Shown: positions 1-14,171 of the stretch, in pieces
Layout: every line of letters begins with the position of its first letter
How positions within the stretch are numbered: position 1 is the first letter of the stretch
Source of the DNA: Bradysia coprophila
Lineage: Eukaryota; Arthropoda; Insecta; Diptera; Sciaridae
Length of the DNA stretch: 64,000 nucleotides
Assembly: GCF_014529535.1 (NCBI RefSeq)
Contig: NW_023503509.1
Location: 558,001-622,000, forward strand
Direction of reading: 5' to 3'
Made by a program: the position numbers and the translations under genes
Notes under the pieces: model-generated
Database searches by the model: none
The model's input: only the letters and a program-made list of their open reading frames with translations
What the model was told of the DNA's origin: nothing

Positions 1-3000
1 GAATGAAAATATGTTTTTTTTTCTTCCTTCCTTCGTTCTCTATGCTACAATTCTTTACTTTGGGTTTTTCACACTTTAATTATTTAACTCGAACTGTATA
101 ATTGCATACATCATGACCGTAAATATAAGATTAACATCATACATGTTAATAGGAGGTGATTCATTGTTATATCAGAGTCAAAATAAACAACAACAATAAA
201 CTAAAAATAGTTGAGGAAAGAAAAATCGAATCGAATTGGGTGCGATGTGATACACATTTCGTACCAAATTTGATGTACTGATTGAATTCATTAGGACGGC
301 CGTCTTAAACGATAGAGATTTCAAATTTTGATATTTTTTTTTCGTTTAAATGCCTAAATGATTGGTTAAACAAGACATTCATGTGACAAAAAATATTTCT
401 TTTTTCTTTTATTTTCTGATGATTGACTGGGATAATGTTTCTATTGACCATAACAATTTCATAGGCCATGCCAATTAAAAGAAATTGAACATTTGTGCGT
501 TCTGTACATAAAAACTGAATTATGTCGACGCGGTCCATTGTCAGTTCGTATTTATTGAACAAACAAATAACGATCCTCGTCGGCTGATTAGAGTGTCCCA
601 GAAAAGTTTCACAATATTTACCCAAATGTTAGCCCCATTTGACAATGGATTTATTGTTCAATTACTTAGCAGGATGGTAGGTCTGCTATGTGTTAGCCTT
701 ATAACGGGAGATCGTTATTTTCCTAAGCAATTTAAACGTTGCCAAGGTAACTTTTTCAAAATTGTAATAATTGAGTCGACCAGATGCGTCGTGGTAGGTT
801 CAATTTACGTGGAATGGGGTCGTTTGTACGATGGTTGGTAAGGCTTCGGAAGAGGGAGGGAGTGCTTGAACTGGATCTGAAATATTGGTCTACTGGGTCG
901 AAATAAGTCATCTGCTGATATAATCAAATTGTGGTGGATAGTAACAGACCAATTTTCGAACCTATAAGGATCGTTACTGTGGTTGAATTAGCCATTCGGG
1001 ATGACATTGGCCATATTTTTCTCTCTCTTTTTGTCGATATATGGTAAGAAAAGTGTGTCCAGCGCCACCCCAGTAACGATATCGTACGAAATAGGTTCGG
1101 AAATAGGTTTTTAACGATTATTAATCCACTCCAGTTTGATCATTCATTCATTCACTTTTCCAGCGAAAAGAATACCAAGAGTCAAAGAGTAACGTGTTGT
1201 TCTAAAAATAACCGATGAGCCGTATAAAAACCCATGTTCCAGCGATTTTTCAACAGCTGTAACACGATAAATCCAATCCATAACTCGGTCTTATTATTTC
1301 GTTATGCAAATACACATTCGTATAAAATAATATCGCCAGTTAATCGATGAATCAAATTATACAACATACTCGAACTTAAATGTTCATTATTAAGTTATAT
1401 ATTCAAATTGCTCCACGAGACTATGATACACACACAAACCACATAACAGAAAAAGAAGGCAATTGCACACAGACTATAAGCGAAAAAAAAGTGATTCTAA
1501 ATGGTTTTGTGCATGCTTGAACGATGGTCACGAGCGCAAGGTGGGGCACTTGCGCGATCGCAAAATCAACTGATCGAACAACTTCGATCAACCGTGGGAA
1601 CTAGATCATTAGAACCGTGGCAAAAAAATTCGAAACAAGGTATTATGTGCTCGACGTTGGAAGAGTTTACAAAAAAAGGAACAAACAAAACATGCATATC
1701 GTTTGGCTATTACCAAAGATAGTTATTTACAATCGAGAAAAGTGTACGTTTAAATGTAAGTTTTGTGCACATCTTTACGGTTCGGATGGAGTAGAAAAAA
1801 AGAAGAAGAAGAAGAAGGTAATTCAGACCGAAAGTTGTGGTATAATTTTTGCTATGTTCAAAATGATACTGCGAATTTGTTGTATGGGATAACCAAGGCA
1901 ATATGAGACGAGAGAAAAATGTTACGAAGAAAAAAAAGCCACTTGAGAGAGATTAGTGACTCAATAATATTTTTAAGTGGCCGTCATGTTGTTTGAATTA
2001 AAATGGTTTTAAAAAAATGCAAACATCGCATATAAGGAAAAAAGGAGAACGAATTATGATGGCACGTTTTATAAAACGGAATAATAACATTTCGTAGCGG
2101 AGGCGTTTAAACGTTTAATGAGACTTTTTATTACAATGACGATCTGTCGTTTCGTTTATAGAGTATACCACACGGTGTACGATAATTCGTTGTTAAATTA
2201 CATTGACATCCACAAGCCATACATTGTCTCCACTTGATTTTAATTTCTTTCCAAGCATTCCTGTTAACATTTATGTCGAATTTATTTGACGATAATTTGC
2301 GACAAAAAAAGGCGATAAACTGTCGAACGGCCATAACATTTAATTAATAAAACGAATGATCCATACAACGTTACATTTTAACGGACTTTGAATGGACAAT
2401 AAAGGATTTGTGTGCCTTCCATCTTCCACTAAAAGTTTTGTTTGCTTAAAACAATAATGTAGTTCAAACGCCGCCGATCTTTTTTTTGTCCGGCACATTA
2501 TCTTATTGTTTAGCTTTCTCTGCCGTTGCCGATTTATTTGAACAAGATGGTTATGAGCGACGTATAGGTTTCTGTCAGATATTCATGGTTTTTTCGTTCG
2601 TTCGATAAGGTTGTTGAGAAACCTGTTTCAACTATTTGTCTTTAGTACAAGTTTATAATTGAATTTTCATATGTAAAAGATCATAATACTCCATACACTC
2701 GGGTCACCGTGTAAACCGAGACAGTAACATCATGTTATATACAAAAAATCTGTCCCATCAATTCGAGCTCATTATGTTATCGAAAGTCTGTAACTTTGAT
2801 ACGGCAAAATGTTACTTTAAAACTCATACCGGTTGGAACAGATTCTTAAAACAGAACTTGTGGTTCGTTAATGTGATTGGCACATTTACACATCTCAAAT
2901 AATAGCATTAGAGGCTCTATTAAGATTGAAAATCAATTTTTTTCGTCGTCTCTTAACTAAACCTGACTAAACAATCCCTTCTCTAAACGAGAAACCATTA

Positions 3001-3558
3001 CGAAAAATTTATATTTTAATGATAGTCAAAGGTCAGATATGTGTAGGTATAGATATAGAAAACTATAATGAAATACTCAAGCGACAAGTGCGCATAGTAT
3101 TTATATAAGAAACAGCAGAGATATAAAAAGAGTTTTTTTTTGGTTCGTCGTCTCAATGGTAAAGTGGAAATGTTTCTGGTTGAAGATTAAGATGTGAGAA
3201 ATTTAAATAATAATAAATTAAATGTGCCTAATCGAAATGTGCCGGTCAAGCGCTTTCTACATAGGTTTTTTTCTCTCTATCCTCTCCTCTTAAATATCAG
3301 AAAACATTTTAATATTCATTTTAAAACAACTACAAGTCATGTCACATCTCATGCTAATATGATCTGTGTTATACGTTATGGACCTGTATAGAAATGTGGA
3401 ATACATAAATAAATTTTACGAAAATTACATGTACATAACACAGCCACAGAGCGAACAGAATTTTGGTTTTTTAATAAAATGCTTAAGTTTATGGTGATAT
3501 ATTGACCGTTTACATTTGAATCCGTCAAATTAACAATTCATTTTATGTTTCATTACAG
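1..3558. other. Non-coding AT-rich DNA, no gene recognised
   Basis: No conserved protein was recognised on either strand and the open frames are short and low-complexity. A TATAAAA-like box lies near 1222. A 73-codon plus-strand frame starts at 1501, but it has no recognisable domain and is probably chance. A short GAA microsatellite lies near 1799-1817. A weak inverted similarity links about 958-982 to about 1066-1101. The block could be intron or flank of the gene that owns the exon at 3559-3703. Confidence 0.5.
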
Positions 3559-3703
3559 CATTGGATTACTTTCGAACAGTCGCTGGTATACCGGACCACC
3601 TCTCTATTCATATTAAAATCGAACATCGAGACAGAAAATGTCACATTAGAATTTATCCACGTTCCATGTGAGAATATTCCTATCGAAATAGCTATATATG
3701 GAG
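3559..3703 (+). CDS. Putative internal coding exon of an unrecognised gene
   Basis: A pyrimidine-rich acceptor ending TTTCATTACAG precedes 3559, and a strong GTGAGT donor follows 3703. The 145 bases between them are open in the frame that starts at the exon border: 48 codons plus one base. The product begins HWITFEQSLVYRTTSLF, passes through LEFIHVPCENIPIEIAIYG, and has one cysteine. The alternation of hydrophobic and polar residues suggests an extracellular beta-sandwich-like segment. Composition is less A/T-simple than the surrounding DNA. I do not recognise the family, and no partner exon is evident within several kilobases on either side. The host gene would therefore have large introns or extend off the left edge. 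It may be unrelated to the knirps-family gene downstream. Both splice sites and the reading frame are seen directly; coding status is inference. Confidence 0.5.
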
Positions 3704-6700
3704 GTGAGTTTTGCGTTTATGATTCAGATTTATTTATACTAAGTCGAATGTGTGTGAATTGGCCGGCTCAATACGTGATCCTACTCGCGGGAATTCTTTA
3801 GGGAAAGTGTCTCGAATCTTCATGTATTACTCACAACATTGAACAGTTATCCTATTACATTGTCTAATCGTGTATCACAACGAAATCGACACTCTGGAGT
3901 TAGCAAATCAAAAAGTTTTTTTTATTAAATCAATATCCAATTATGGGAAGAGGTTCTATGTTCACCTGAACCTTATAACTGTTTGGACCTCAGCCTGATT
4001 CAATTAATTTTGGCATGACCTGAATTAACCTGAAAATACTCATCAGAATTCTGTCACGGCACGTTTCAGGTTTATTAGCTCTGATTTACATAAATATAAC
4101 GGCATGAATGATCAATCATTCTTATTATCTTCGTATAAAATGATTTCATATTGAAAATTATTGTAATGTTAAAACAAGTGAAGTAAAAGATTTTCGTTCA
4201 AAAATGTGGCAAAACTTAAAACTCTACGTTGATTTTCACTCACCGTTATATGTCGCTCGACTCAAAAAGAAGAAAAGGAAGAGGACGTTTTCTGACAGTC
4301 CCGTTCTGCTAAGTCTAGAGTAACAAGGTTCCTGCACAGTGATGTTTTCGGTTGAATATTCCAATAAAACTTTTTGGAATTGTCGGTTGACCCTGTCGTC
4401 AAATATTAAAGAATGGCAATTTTTTCGCAACATTACTACCAAATCTACTACTTCTCTTGTTGATAGTGTATCCAAATTTTTGAAAGGCAATCTTTTACTT
4501 CAATTGTTTTATCATAAATTTTTACCATTATTATAGCGATAGGCTGAGCTCATTGCATAATTTGATCGTAGCTGTTAATAACAGATGAGTAGTTCCTTAA
4601 ATTGAAGCCATTTAATCAAACTCTCAGATCTTGAGATATAAGAGAAAATGGCCCATGGTGTGACCATTTACTACCCATTTGAAAATCTCTAAAATCTTGA
4701 GTTGTACTCTTGCTAAATATATCGCGTCACGGTAAGGGATGGTCAATTTACCTCATCAATGATGAGTCATCATCCATGTCGTATACAAAGACATTGAAGA
4801 TAAATCTCCGAGTATTTCTTCTTCTTCCGCAGTGTCACTTCTAAAAATAGTAATAAATACAAACGACAAGTGTGTTGGGACATGATTTAACCAATAAATC
4901 TGCTACTTCTATTGTTGGAAACAAAATCTTTTACTTCACTTTTCTTAACTATTAATTTTGCATTCATCTACACAAACATAACAAGAGCGAACACACAGAA
5001 CGCTGCAAAGTGTCATAATACTTGGAATAAATCTTTTAACGGATTAGTTCCGAAAATAAATTATTTTCCTTTCAGCCGAATGCATAATTACAAAACATAA
5101 TCGTAACTGAAACCACGACTCCAAACACACTAGATCATAATTATAATTAAGAAAATATTAAAAACTATCGTAAACTGTGAGTAGAAAAAAAAGGAAAGAA
5201 GAAAAAACACTTCGACAATAGCGCATCATCAGACCTCCCCACTAGATGAACATTTTTAATATCTGTCGTCTGCATTTCCATCTACATATCTCGGGAACGT
5301 ATGTAATTTCAACGATCATTTTTATTTTTGCGTTTTTTTTCCTGTTTGTTGCTTTTTTTCCGTTAAGCTTCGGCTAAATAAATTTAAAAAAGAAAAAATT
5401 CTTGAAAGGAAAACAAAAATGTTCATCTCATCTTTAATGTTTTATGCAATGCTTTCAGAAATGTGTGTGTATGTTTGTAACGTGTTATATTTTATTACTT
5501 CTCAACGTTGATTTAAGATCAAACTGTGAAAATCTTATTTTTTTTTTCTTCCTCTTAGCCATTACATTAGACCATATACATACAAAAAGTAAACCGCGTG
5601 TCGGCTCGCACTCATTTACTATCTATGCATAATATTGGCAATGGTGGTGCTATTTTTTTTTGCATCATCTTCTTCTTCTCATCTTCAATTCCTTCCACAT
5701 ATCCATCCTATCACAAACAACATAACATCGAAATCTATACCAACTCTCTGATGTATGTGCATTATGAGAGTGAAATACACTTTTAAAAAAAGCGCATAAT
5801 ATATTGCAAAACTGATTTAATGGTCATAGTTTGAATGAAAGGTTTTAGCTCGGAAGACGTTACTTTTCAGCCAAAGTCTCACACATATGCTGCATATTAG
5901 TTAATAATAGTAATAATTTTCATAAAGGTGGCATAACGTTTATAGTATAATTAAGATTTGTTGTTGTTGTTGTGGCTGTTGTTGCCTCATAGTGGAAAAA
6001 CCTGATGCATTGTTCGCATTAAAGGATTCCAGTATAATATGGATAGTTGATGTGATATTTTAACTCATTTCATTTTTCGAAAATGAATAGCCATACCAAC
6101 GAATGCCATACCATTATATCCCATATAGCATCTCTGCCATTCATGTATAGATTATCGCAATATGAGCGAATATTATAAAAAGAAATTTTGCTACTGCAAC
6201 TTAAGATCTACACCTTTATTACACTACTTAAAGTCAAACAACGGGCAACAAATGAAGGAGAGAAGAAAGAAAGAAAAATAAATGGGAATCTTTTGGTGAA
6301 ATATAAAATGCACATAATATGTGTGTCGGTATGGCAGATCCACACAGCATATTGGTGGATATATATGGTGAGATGGATGGTATGAAAAAAAGAACAATTA
6401 GTTGGCGAGCTGAACATTAAACTTATTTCTTCTTTTCGGACATAACTCAGCGGTAATCGACATTTATTGGTTGTTATTAAAATTATTATTTTTCTCCTTT
6501 TTCGTGTCTTTTCTCCACACACAAACACACACACGAAAACGGCTTTAAAAAGTAACTCATTTTTGACTTGGCTTTTTATGTAAAACCACAAAAATGGTTT
6601 ACTACCTGTAATGATCATATATCTTGGACTGTCGAATGTATAAGCATATTACATGTTCCCTTTTTTTTGTGTGTTTGCTTCTAAGCCTTTTAAAATGCCA

Positions 6701-8016
6701 TATCGATTATTGGTTTAGGTGTTGGAACATTTTTCTGTGTTTGTTTAAATATATTCCACGATGATGACAATGTTGTTTTCCATGAATAATATCTCTGTGG
6801 TTGGCATGAATATTTTTTGGCTCATTATTTTTATGAGAATTCATAATTTCTTGGCTTTGTCATTCAAAAAATTGATTTTTTTAGAGCTAAGTCCTTAAAA
6901 TTAGCTTCCTTCCTTTTATCTATTTTTCTGATAATTTGAGGTCAAAATCTGATTTTTTTTTCTCCTTTTTTCTGACCATAATGCCTCACATGTTGACAGG
7001 CGACAATCCTACAAAAATATTTGGATAGAATCAATGAGAAAGTATTTTTTCTGTTTGGGTATTTGATCCTGTCAACTCTGATACTGACAGTGTTACCATT
7101 CTGATAAAGATTTTACAATTTTTGGACGGGTTGAAACGAACCGCAACCAATATGATAGACGGAAGAAGTGTTTTTACAGTACAAAATGTTGCAATTGAAC
7201 AATCTGAACAATTTCCACGTAAAAACATTATTCTCAAGCTCAAGCTGTTTTATGGTATGCTTCTAGAATGCATCAATTTTAAACAATTCATACTTCTTGG
7301 GTTGCTAAATGTACTAAGCTTATAGGGCAATAGGCAATAAATCGAATACGATGGGCAAGTGCATGTAGAATTTGTATATCCGAGCCGTTGGCGAGTGGCT
7401 TAAATAACACAATTGAGTTTGCGAGTCTCAGAAAGTTGTTGCCGAAGAAATGAAGTACGTAGCGAAAGTCGATTTTTATATAAGAAATGAGCCGAAAATA
7501 GTACCAAGTAATGAATCATTTTCGCAGGGAGGTAAATTGCATCGTAATGGTCAACTTTCGCATGGGGTAGCTTGTAAATTAAATTGTCTTTCGAGGCTAG
7601 TCGACATAAATTCCATTGCATTATGTATGGTGCGGTTGCCGTAATAACTAACTCTTAGCCTTAAAATGTAAGCAAGTTGAAATGTTACATTGAAGATGAA
7701 GATCACGTGTTCCAGCCTTATCTGTGATATTTACAGTAGCAGAGATATACGCTACACAAAGACAGAAACAACAATTAATTTGTATTTATTTTATAACAAA
7801 CATGTCATTTTCATTCTTTGTAATTACCTTTCAAAAGGCTGTCAAATTCATAGACTAACATCCAAAAGATGACTTGGTATAAGACCTAAAAAAGATCTGC
7901 CTACAAAAAACAATTTCATTTCCCTATCTGCTTGTAGTTGATTTCGACGATTTGTTGTTTAATTTTCCAACGCAAAATGCGAAATAGTTAACCAGTGTGT
8001 AACGTGTGTAAGCAAG
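3704..8016. other. Non-coding DNA with dispersed repeats
   Basis: No gene is recognised. The block contains one long copy of the TTACTTCACTTGT repeat family (about 4174-4592) and a partial copy near 4890-4945. It also has GTT trinucleotide runs near 5959-5985 and poly-T/poly-A stretches. The 136-codon minus frame at 6208-6618 is rich in low-complexity residues and has no domain, so I do not call it. A pyrimidine tract plus AG near 7000 is followed by a short open stretch but lacks a good donor. Confidence 0.5.
4174..4592 (+). repeat. MITE-like repeat, long copy A (TTACTTCACTTGT family)
   Basis: It starts with ACAAGTGAAGTAAAAGATT. The inverted partner AATCTTTTACTTCAATTGTT lies at about 4489-4508, giving terminal-inverted-repeat character. 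A second direct version of the terminal motif (AATCTACTACTTCTCTTGTT) lies at about 4442. The copy ends with a conserved tail near GTTAATAACAGATGAGTAG. The long copy at 11057-11540 follows the same order of motifs. No coding capacity is visible, so it would be a non-autonomous element. Confidence 0.6.
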
Positions 8017-8211
8017 TATAAAGGTCGCTGTTGAACGCAAAAAGAAATAATCGAAATTCATCGTCAAAAATCACTAAACCACATAAAATATTTCACCCAA
8101 GTAATTTAATTGTATCAGTGTTCCAAATCCAAAACCGAAAAAAAAATCCAAATTCATCAAAGCATAAAAAAACCGAGTAAATCGTAAGAAAATCCAAGGA
8201 CACCATCATAG
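8017..8211 (+). promoter_or_regulatory. Candidate core promoter and non-coding first exon of the knirps-family gene
   Basis: A TATAAAG box at 8017-8023 is followed about 30-40 bases later by the region where a start site would fall (TTCATC near 8057). A run of about 160 bases without a long frame ends in CATCATAG followed by GTACTT at about 8212, a possible donor. The knirps-family coding exon at 20869 has an acceptor (TTTGCAG) directly abutting its ATG, so an upstream 5'-UTR exon is required or very likely. Linking the two across about 12.6 kb is inference; other TATA-like boxes exist upstream. Confidence 0.25.
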
Positions 8212-8987
8212 GTACTTAGACCTAATTTAATTCTCAGTTTTTTTTTTCTCTCTGTCTTAGCGTTTTGAATGTGACATCATATAATATCCGGTGATAGATA
8301 ATAACAATCAAACCGAAATTATAGTTGCTGTAGCACTACACAGCTTTTTTAAATCATTTTTTTTTTCTAATGTTTCAAACACGCTATACAATATACCCGA
8401 CTAACAAACGGCCACGAATATGTACATAAATAAGAAAATGTAAGGTAAAAATATTTTGCAAAAATTGGAAATAAAAAAAACGAATCTTATAACTTACAGA
8501 ATCAGATTGTAATGTTTCGGAGACATGCACCAATGATGAAGGTTTCTTTAATGCCTATTTCTTATGGATTTTGAAATAATTTGGAAAAAATTAACAAATC
8601 AAAGCGATTTGTAAAGCTAAGCAATTTTTCGTTTTTTTTTTTTATTTAAACGAGAATTGCACAGAACCCGCGCGCGTACATCGTTTTTTCAGTTCACATA
8701 CTGAAAATGTGCTTGGTACTTTTGTGGGTTATATGCGTTTTTTCTTCATTAAATCGAAAATTGCATAGTAAAGACAGGAAAATGTATGTGTAATAGAAGA
8801 GTATAACAAATGGGCAGTAGATAGAAGAAAAACAATTTTTTTTTTGTCCGAATGATTCGCATGATCAATGCCGTTATGCAATATAAATTGATCATGACGA
8901 ATTAATTGATGGCCGGTGTACATATTGTCATCACAATTACATATATATGTCTGATTCGATGTAAATATACATATTTCGAACTCAAAG

Positions 8988-9393
8988 TGCAATCCAATTC
9001 GGCAGTGATTGGTAAATTGGTTTATCCTATTTACTGAAATCAACTAAAAATTTACAGAATTTATGTTCCAGTAAATTTTTGGTATTTTCTTGTCAAATTT
9101 CGGTAAATGTCGGTAAATTTTAGTAAATTTTCGGTAAATGTTTGGTAAATTTCGTTAAATATTGGTAAATTTTCGGTAATTGTCGGTAAATTTTGCTAAT
9201 TTTATGTGAATTTTCGGTAAATTTTTTGGTAAATTTCGTTAAACGTTGGTAAATTTTCGATAAATTTCCGGTAAATGTTGGTAAATTTTCGGTAAATGTT
9301 GGTAAATTTTCGGTAAATGTTTGATAAATTTCGGTAAATTTCGATAAATGTCAATTAATAAATTTACCAATAATCCAGAATGCAATCCAATTC
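8988..9393 (+). repeat. Degenerate tandem array of TTTCGGTAAA-type units flanked by a 13-bp direct repeat
   Basis: From about 9047 to 9360 the sequence repeats variants of TTTCGGTAAAT and TTGGTAAATTT every 10-12 bases, with drift between units. The array is bracketed by exact copies of TGCAATCCAATTC at 8988-9000 and 9381-9393. The bracket could be a target-site duplication from an inserted satellite-bearing element, or the edges of a duplication event. A looser array of related composition lies in the receptor intron at about 23335-23460. Confidence 0.65.
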
Positions 9394-11056
9394 TGTACGT
9401 TAGTATATATAATATGTGGAATGTTCATTTCAGACGTGACCACTTTCCTTGTTATATTTATGGATATTATTATTCGCGAAAGCGCCATGCAGTCACATAT
9501 TGCTAACGATTGTCTTGTTTTTTCACATTCAATTCGGAAATAAAAAAGCCATTCGAGTCTGGTCTGGATCCATATTCACGATATCTCTATCTCATTATCC
9601 CATATAATCCTTTTTTGAAAATAAATTTCATTCTGAATAACATTAAAATCCAACAACAGAAAAAAAACTCAAATAAAACACCACACATAATACTAAAAAA
9701 GACTCGTAAAATTCGTTCAATTCATAATTGCTTCATGTCATGACACACCACTTTTTGCAATATTGTTTCATACTTAATGTCAGATATAAGAATGATTTGA
9801 TACATATCATCTGCTATATAGAAAACAAGATAACAACCTTAATAATCTTGAAAATATAAAGCAGAAAATTAAATAATAAAAAAAAGATCGGAGAGGAGAA
9901 TGAAGGAAAAAAAGACAAAACTTCGAACTAAAAGTAATAACACGCGATATTGTGGAGGCGGACAATAATATGATCTGAGTGCAATTAGAGGCTTATGGAA
10001 AATATGTTCGTACGAACAAAAAAAATGAATTGGTTCGGTTGTGTTATATATGAACGAAAAGCGTGGGGAAGCGAAACGATGTGTATGCATTGAGATCTAG
10101 AACACTTTTTTATTTTTTATTTTGATATTGTAAATGATTATCCCCATTTCCTATTTTATATTATTAAACTTTCTTATAGGCATTTAAAAGATCATAATGT
10201 GCTCGGCTATTGTGTCTGTATAATATCGTAGAGATATATGCAACAAAATCACTTGTAACGATTCATTTTTTGATGCTCTATAATTACGAAATATTTAAAT
10301 ATAAAGTAAAGGAATTAGATAATCGATAATGTTATAAACAAGGCAAATAAACCATTAAGATCAAGCGGTTTTATATGAAAATAACAATAGAGAGAATACA
10401 GAGTACAACATGCAAATTGGTTGTAATATGCAGGCTAAAATTGAACAAAGTTTTTTTTTATTTTATTTTGGTCGTAAAATCATTGTATTATTTCGCTTGT
10501 GTGATAATAGGTCATGAGAAAACATTTGTTTTTATTCAGATCTTTTTTTTTCTAGCTTTTGCTAGACGTTGTTGTTGTTGATGTTGGTACTTAATAACTA
10601 GTTTACGAATCATGAGAATTTATTACAATGTGGTGTAGATAAATAATTTGTCAACTTTTTGATATTCGGATAATTTATAATAAATGGTAGATTTTCATGT
10701 TTACAGTAAGTAGGTTATTAGTGTAATTTCATTTTGTGTGTTTTTAATCGATTAATAGCACCAACAAAAATGTCTTTCTCTTTTTGGTTTCAATCATTTT
10801 GTAGCAGACTGCAGACACGAATACAAGTTTTTTTTTATTCTTATAATTTAGTTACGAAAATTTGGTTATGTCGTATGTCATTCTGGTGTCATACTGGGAT
10901 TCTTTTCGGCTTAAGACTCCATTAGATTCTCTATCCTTATCCTCCAACCATTTCCCTACAAGTTTTGGTATTTAATTTCAGGAACTGCTAAACTGCTCTG
11001 GTGTTAACGATGACAACAAAAAAGCCCCGCCTAGAGCTTTTACATGAAATATTAAA

Positions 11057-11540
11057 ACAAGTGAAGTAAAAGATTTATCGTTCAACAACTATGCGATACT
11101 TTTAACAAGAGAAAACTTGAAACTTTTAATTGCTGTCTAGGTCACCGTTAAGTGTCTTACAACTCTGAAAAGTAGAAAAATATTGTCGTGAAAACAAGGA
11201 ATTCATTTCTTGAAATTGACTTGAAATTTTGTTACCGGTCATATTATGCTACGTCTAGAGTAACAAAGTACCTGTGATTAAGCATTGCTTTCGGTTAAAT
11301 ATTCCAATTAAGCCTTTTAAAATTGATATTTGACCCTGTAGACCCTAGCCACTTTATTTTAAAGAACTTACTTTCGAGATATAACCATCAAATCTGCTAC
11401 TTCTCTTGTTAAGAGTATAGTAAAATTTTTGAAAGGCAATCTTATACTTCACTTGATTTAACATACATTTTACCATTATAAGAACGCTAAACAGAGCTCA
11501 TCGCCTATTTTGGTCGTCGTTGTTAATAACAGATTAGCAG
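11057..11540 (+). repeat. MITE-like repeat, long copy B (TTACTTCACTTGT family)
   Basis: It begins ACAAGTGAAGTAAAAGATTT. It contains the internal block AGTCTAGAGTAACAA-like shared with copy A, then AATCTGCTACTTCTCTTGTT at about 11390, and the inverted partner AATCTTATACTTCACTTG at about 11439. It ends near the conserved GTTGTTAATAACAGATTAGC. Motif order matches the copy at 4174-4592, with many substitutions, so both are old. Confidence 0.6.
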
Positions 11541-14171
11541 AATGCTGATATTGCTGGTTTGTCGTTATATGTCTCGACTTTGTAGGAAATTATTGTTTTG
11601 GGGCATCATATTTTTAACTGCATCCCCACCGTTCCCAAGAACTCCACGTCTTTCGTGAATGACACCTAATTTGCGTCTTATATTTACCCTCCCAAATTCA
11701 TGATTATTGTTGATTGAGTGACTGAAATCTGTAAAAAAAAATGATGAACAGTGAAAGATGACAGAAATAATTTTCAGTCATAACCACAACGGAATGTTCC
11801 TTTACTTTCGTTCATGACTTGCACAATCATCTCAAAAGAAACTCGCCCAACAAAGCGCAACCCAAATTCATATTAATATTTTCGAAAACTGCCCTTATTC
11901 TCACTCCAAATAACTAAATTCTATAGACCAAACAAACAAATCGTTGTGTGTGATGATGATTTACGAATTAAAAAAAAAAAACTGAAAAACGAAGAAGAAA
12001 ACAACAAACTAAAGAGGCGAATAATCGGCTTTGTATGTTTCGAATAATTTATATTGATCAAATTAAATGCATTAAAAATGTTTGTTGTAATGTTTTGCCT
12101 ATTGTTGTACTTATACACATATCGTCTGCAGTCGCATTATGCATTTTATGATGAATGTGATTTAAGAAACATAAGTAAAATCAAACGAACATCATTTATC
12201 ATTACACAAATTGTATTGTGAGAGGATGAGTTAACATTTTATAGTTGTGCTTTTTTCGGGTAATTCCTGCATGATATATCTGGATTAAAAATGGAAACGA
12301 TCATTTCGAATATATGTAACGAATTTATGTAGTGTCACACATTGGGGAATATAACACATTTCATTGAAACATTATGTTGCGATTCCCTAAAAGGTGCAGT
12401 CGAAACGATTTTCAAATTTGAATCGTGATCCTGATGTTGTTGTTTGCGTTTCAAATGTTCAAAGCGTTTTTTTTTCCGCTTCGTTGTTGCTGTAGAGTTA
12501 AAAACCTACACTGGCTGAATGGAATGGAAGCCAAGAATACAAAAAATGACTTTTTTGTTCGAATATTAGCAATATTAATCGATTTTTGATTACTTTACAA
12601 ATAAAAGAATTAATCTGAACCGTTCGCTATTGAATTCGAAAAACTTTATAAATTTTAAAAAACCCCGGCGAATTGTTATACTCGAATTCGTTTCATAAAT
12701 CATTTTTTCAGTAAAATGGTCCCGCGTTGAATGAAATATCTGGATCTGATGCTATTAATTTCCAATAAATTTAAATAAAAACAAATTTGTAAGTTAATTA
12801 CGGATGTGGTGTTTGCGATTTTTGCATTCATTGCGAAATGATTGCCTTAATGTTCACTTCTCGTATAATATGGTCAATTCCAATCAATTCCGGCAAAAAA
12901 GGCTACCCACTGCCTTTATATTCCGTAACTTATCAACAGTGAACAGATTCTGTTTCCACTGCTTCAATCTGAAAGTAATCATAGCCTTAGTGGAAAAGAA
13001 ATGATCAGTCTCTAGTCCGCACAGCTTTAAATCGGTTCCTATCGTAGACCTAATCTTATCGTGTAATCCATCACTGCTGTCATGTTTCCTAACTTATATG
13101 TGTCACATTTCCAAAACAGTGTGAGAACGACGATGGAATTAGCCATATAAAAAACGAGATTCTCGGTAAATCGATATGAAAAAATCTTTTACTTTGTACC
13201 AATCAATAGCACCTTATTTATCGTTAAAACATTGTATGCTAAAGTCGTACGAATGAGTGTTGTAAATGACCTTAATTTTGAAATAAATTTTTCATCAATT
13301 ATCTTAATAAATCATTGGAAACCTTCACTGGTGTGTTCTCTCAGTATGTATACATTGTACAACTTAGTGATATAAGATAAATTTTGTATTTATATTAGAA
13401 AGAACGCACGCATCAACTATATTCGATGTGATACCATCTTCGTAGAGTAACAAAGTTTTCTGTTTAATTTTTGTTGAAATTAAATTAAATAAAAAGACAA
13501 AATTTGTCTCGAAAAAATAATTGGTGTATGAGACGATCAGGCACAATTGTCACACAGAAAATCTGCGAAAATCATGCCAAAATCAGCACGAAACTTGTGT
13601 CTCGACTTGCGGCACCTTATTTATTGTGTTCAATTGTTGGATGGATTTTAAAAAAATATTTTTTTCTCAGTTTTTTTATTCTCTACTCTACACAAAATGC
13701 GAAGATTATTATTTAAATGTAATCCCCGTATACATGCCATCAATTGCATCATAATCGTAATGAATAAAATAATGTAATAAAATGAGCATAATAATTATCT
13801 GATTTGGATACAATCATGTATCATACTCTCGGTGCGGTATCATTTTGCATCTAATGATTTTGGATTTTTATTCGGTTACGACAAAATGAAGATGTATTTT
13901 ACCTCTTTGTTTTGTATTAACCATTAATTTTTGTTAACGATCATTAGATTGTATTTTGCAATAATCGCATTTTCGTTTGATTTTAATCAGAAAATGTGTG
14001 AATTTTGTCAATTTCGTTTTATGATTGAATCATGAACATCGGTTACGAAAGAAGGGCTCAACTCCGAAATGAATTGAACGTCAGTGTTATGTGAGTTATG
14101 ATGGTTACTTCAGTAAATAACAGTTGCATTATTCTGTGTCGGTTCGTTGAGTTTTGCCATTTAAAATGATG

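Noticed and set aside
6208..6618. 136-codon minus-strand frame
   Set aside because: Rich in K/I/F/S and low complexity, with no splice context and no recognisable motif.
10982..11047. Possible terminal exon after TTTAATTTCAG
   Set aside because: Only 21 codons to a TGA, no partner exon, and it runs into a repeat.
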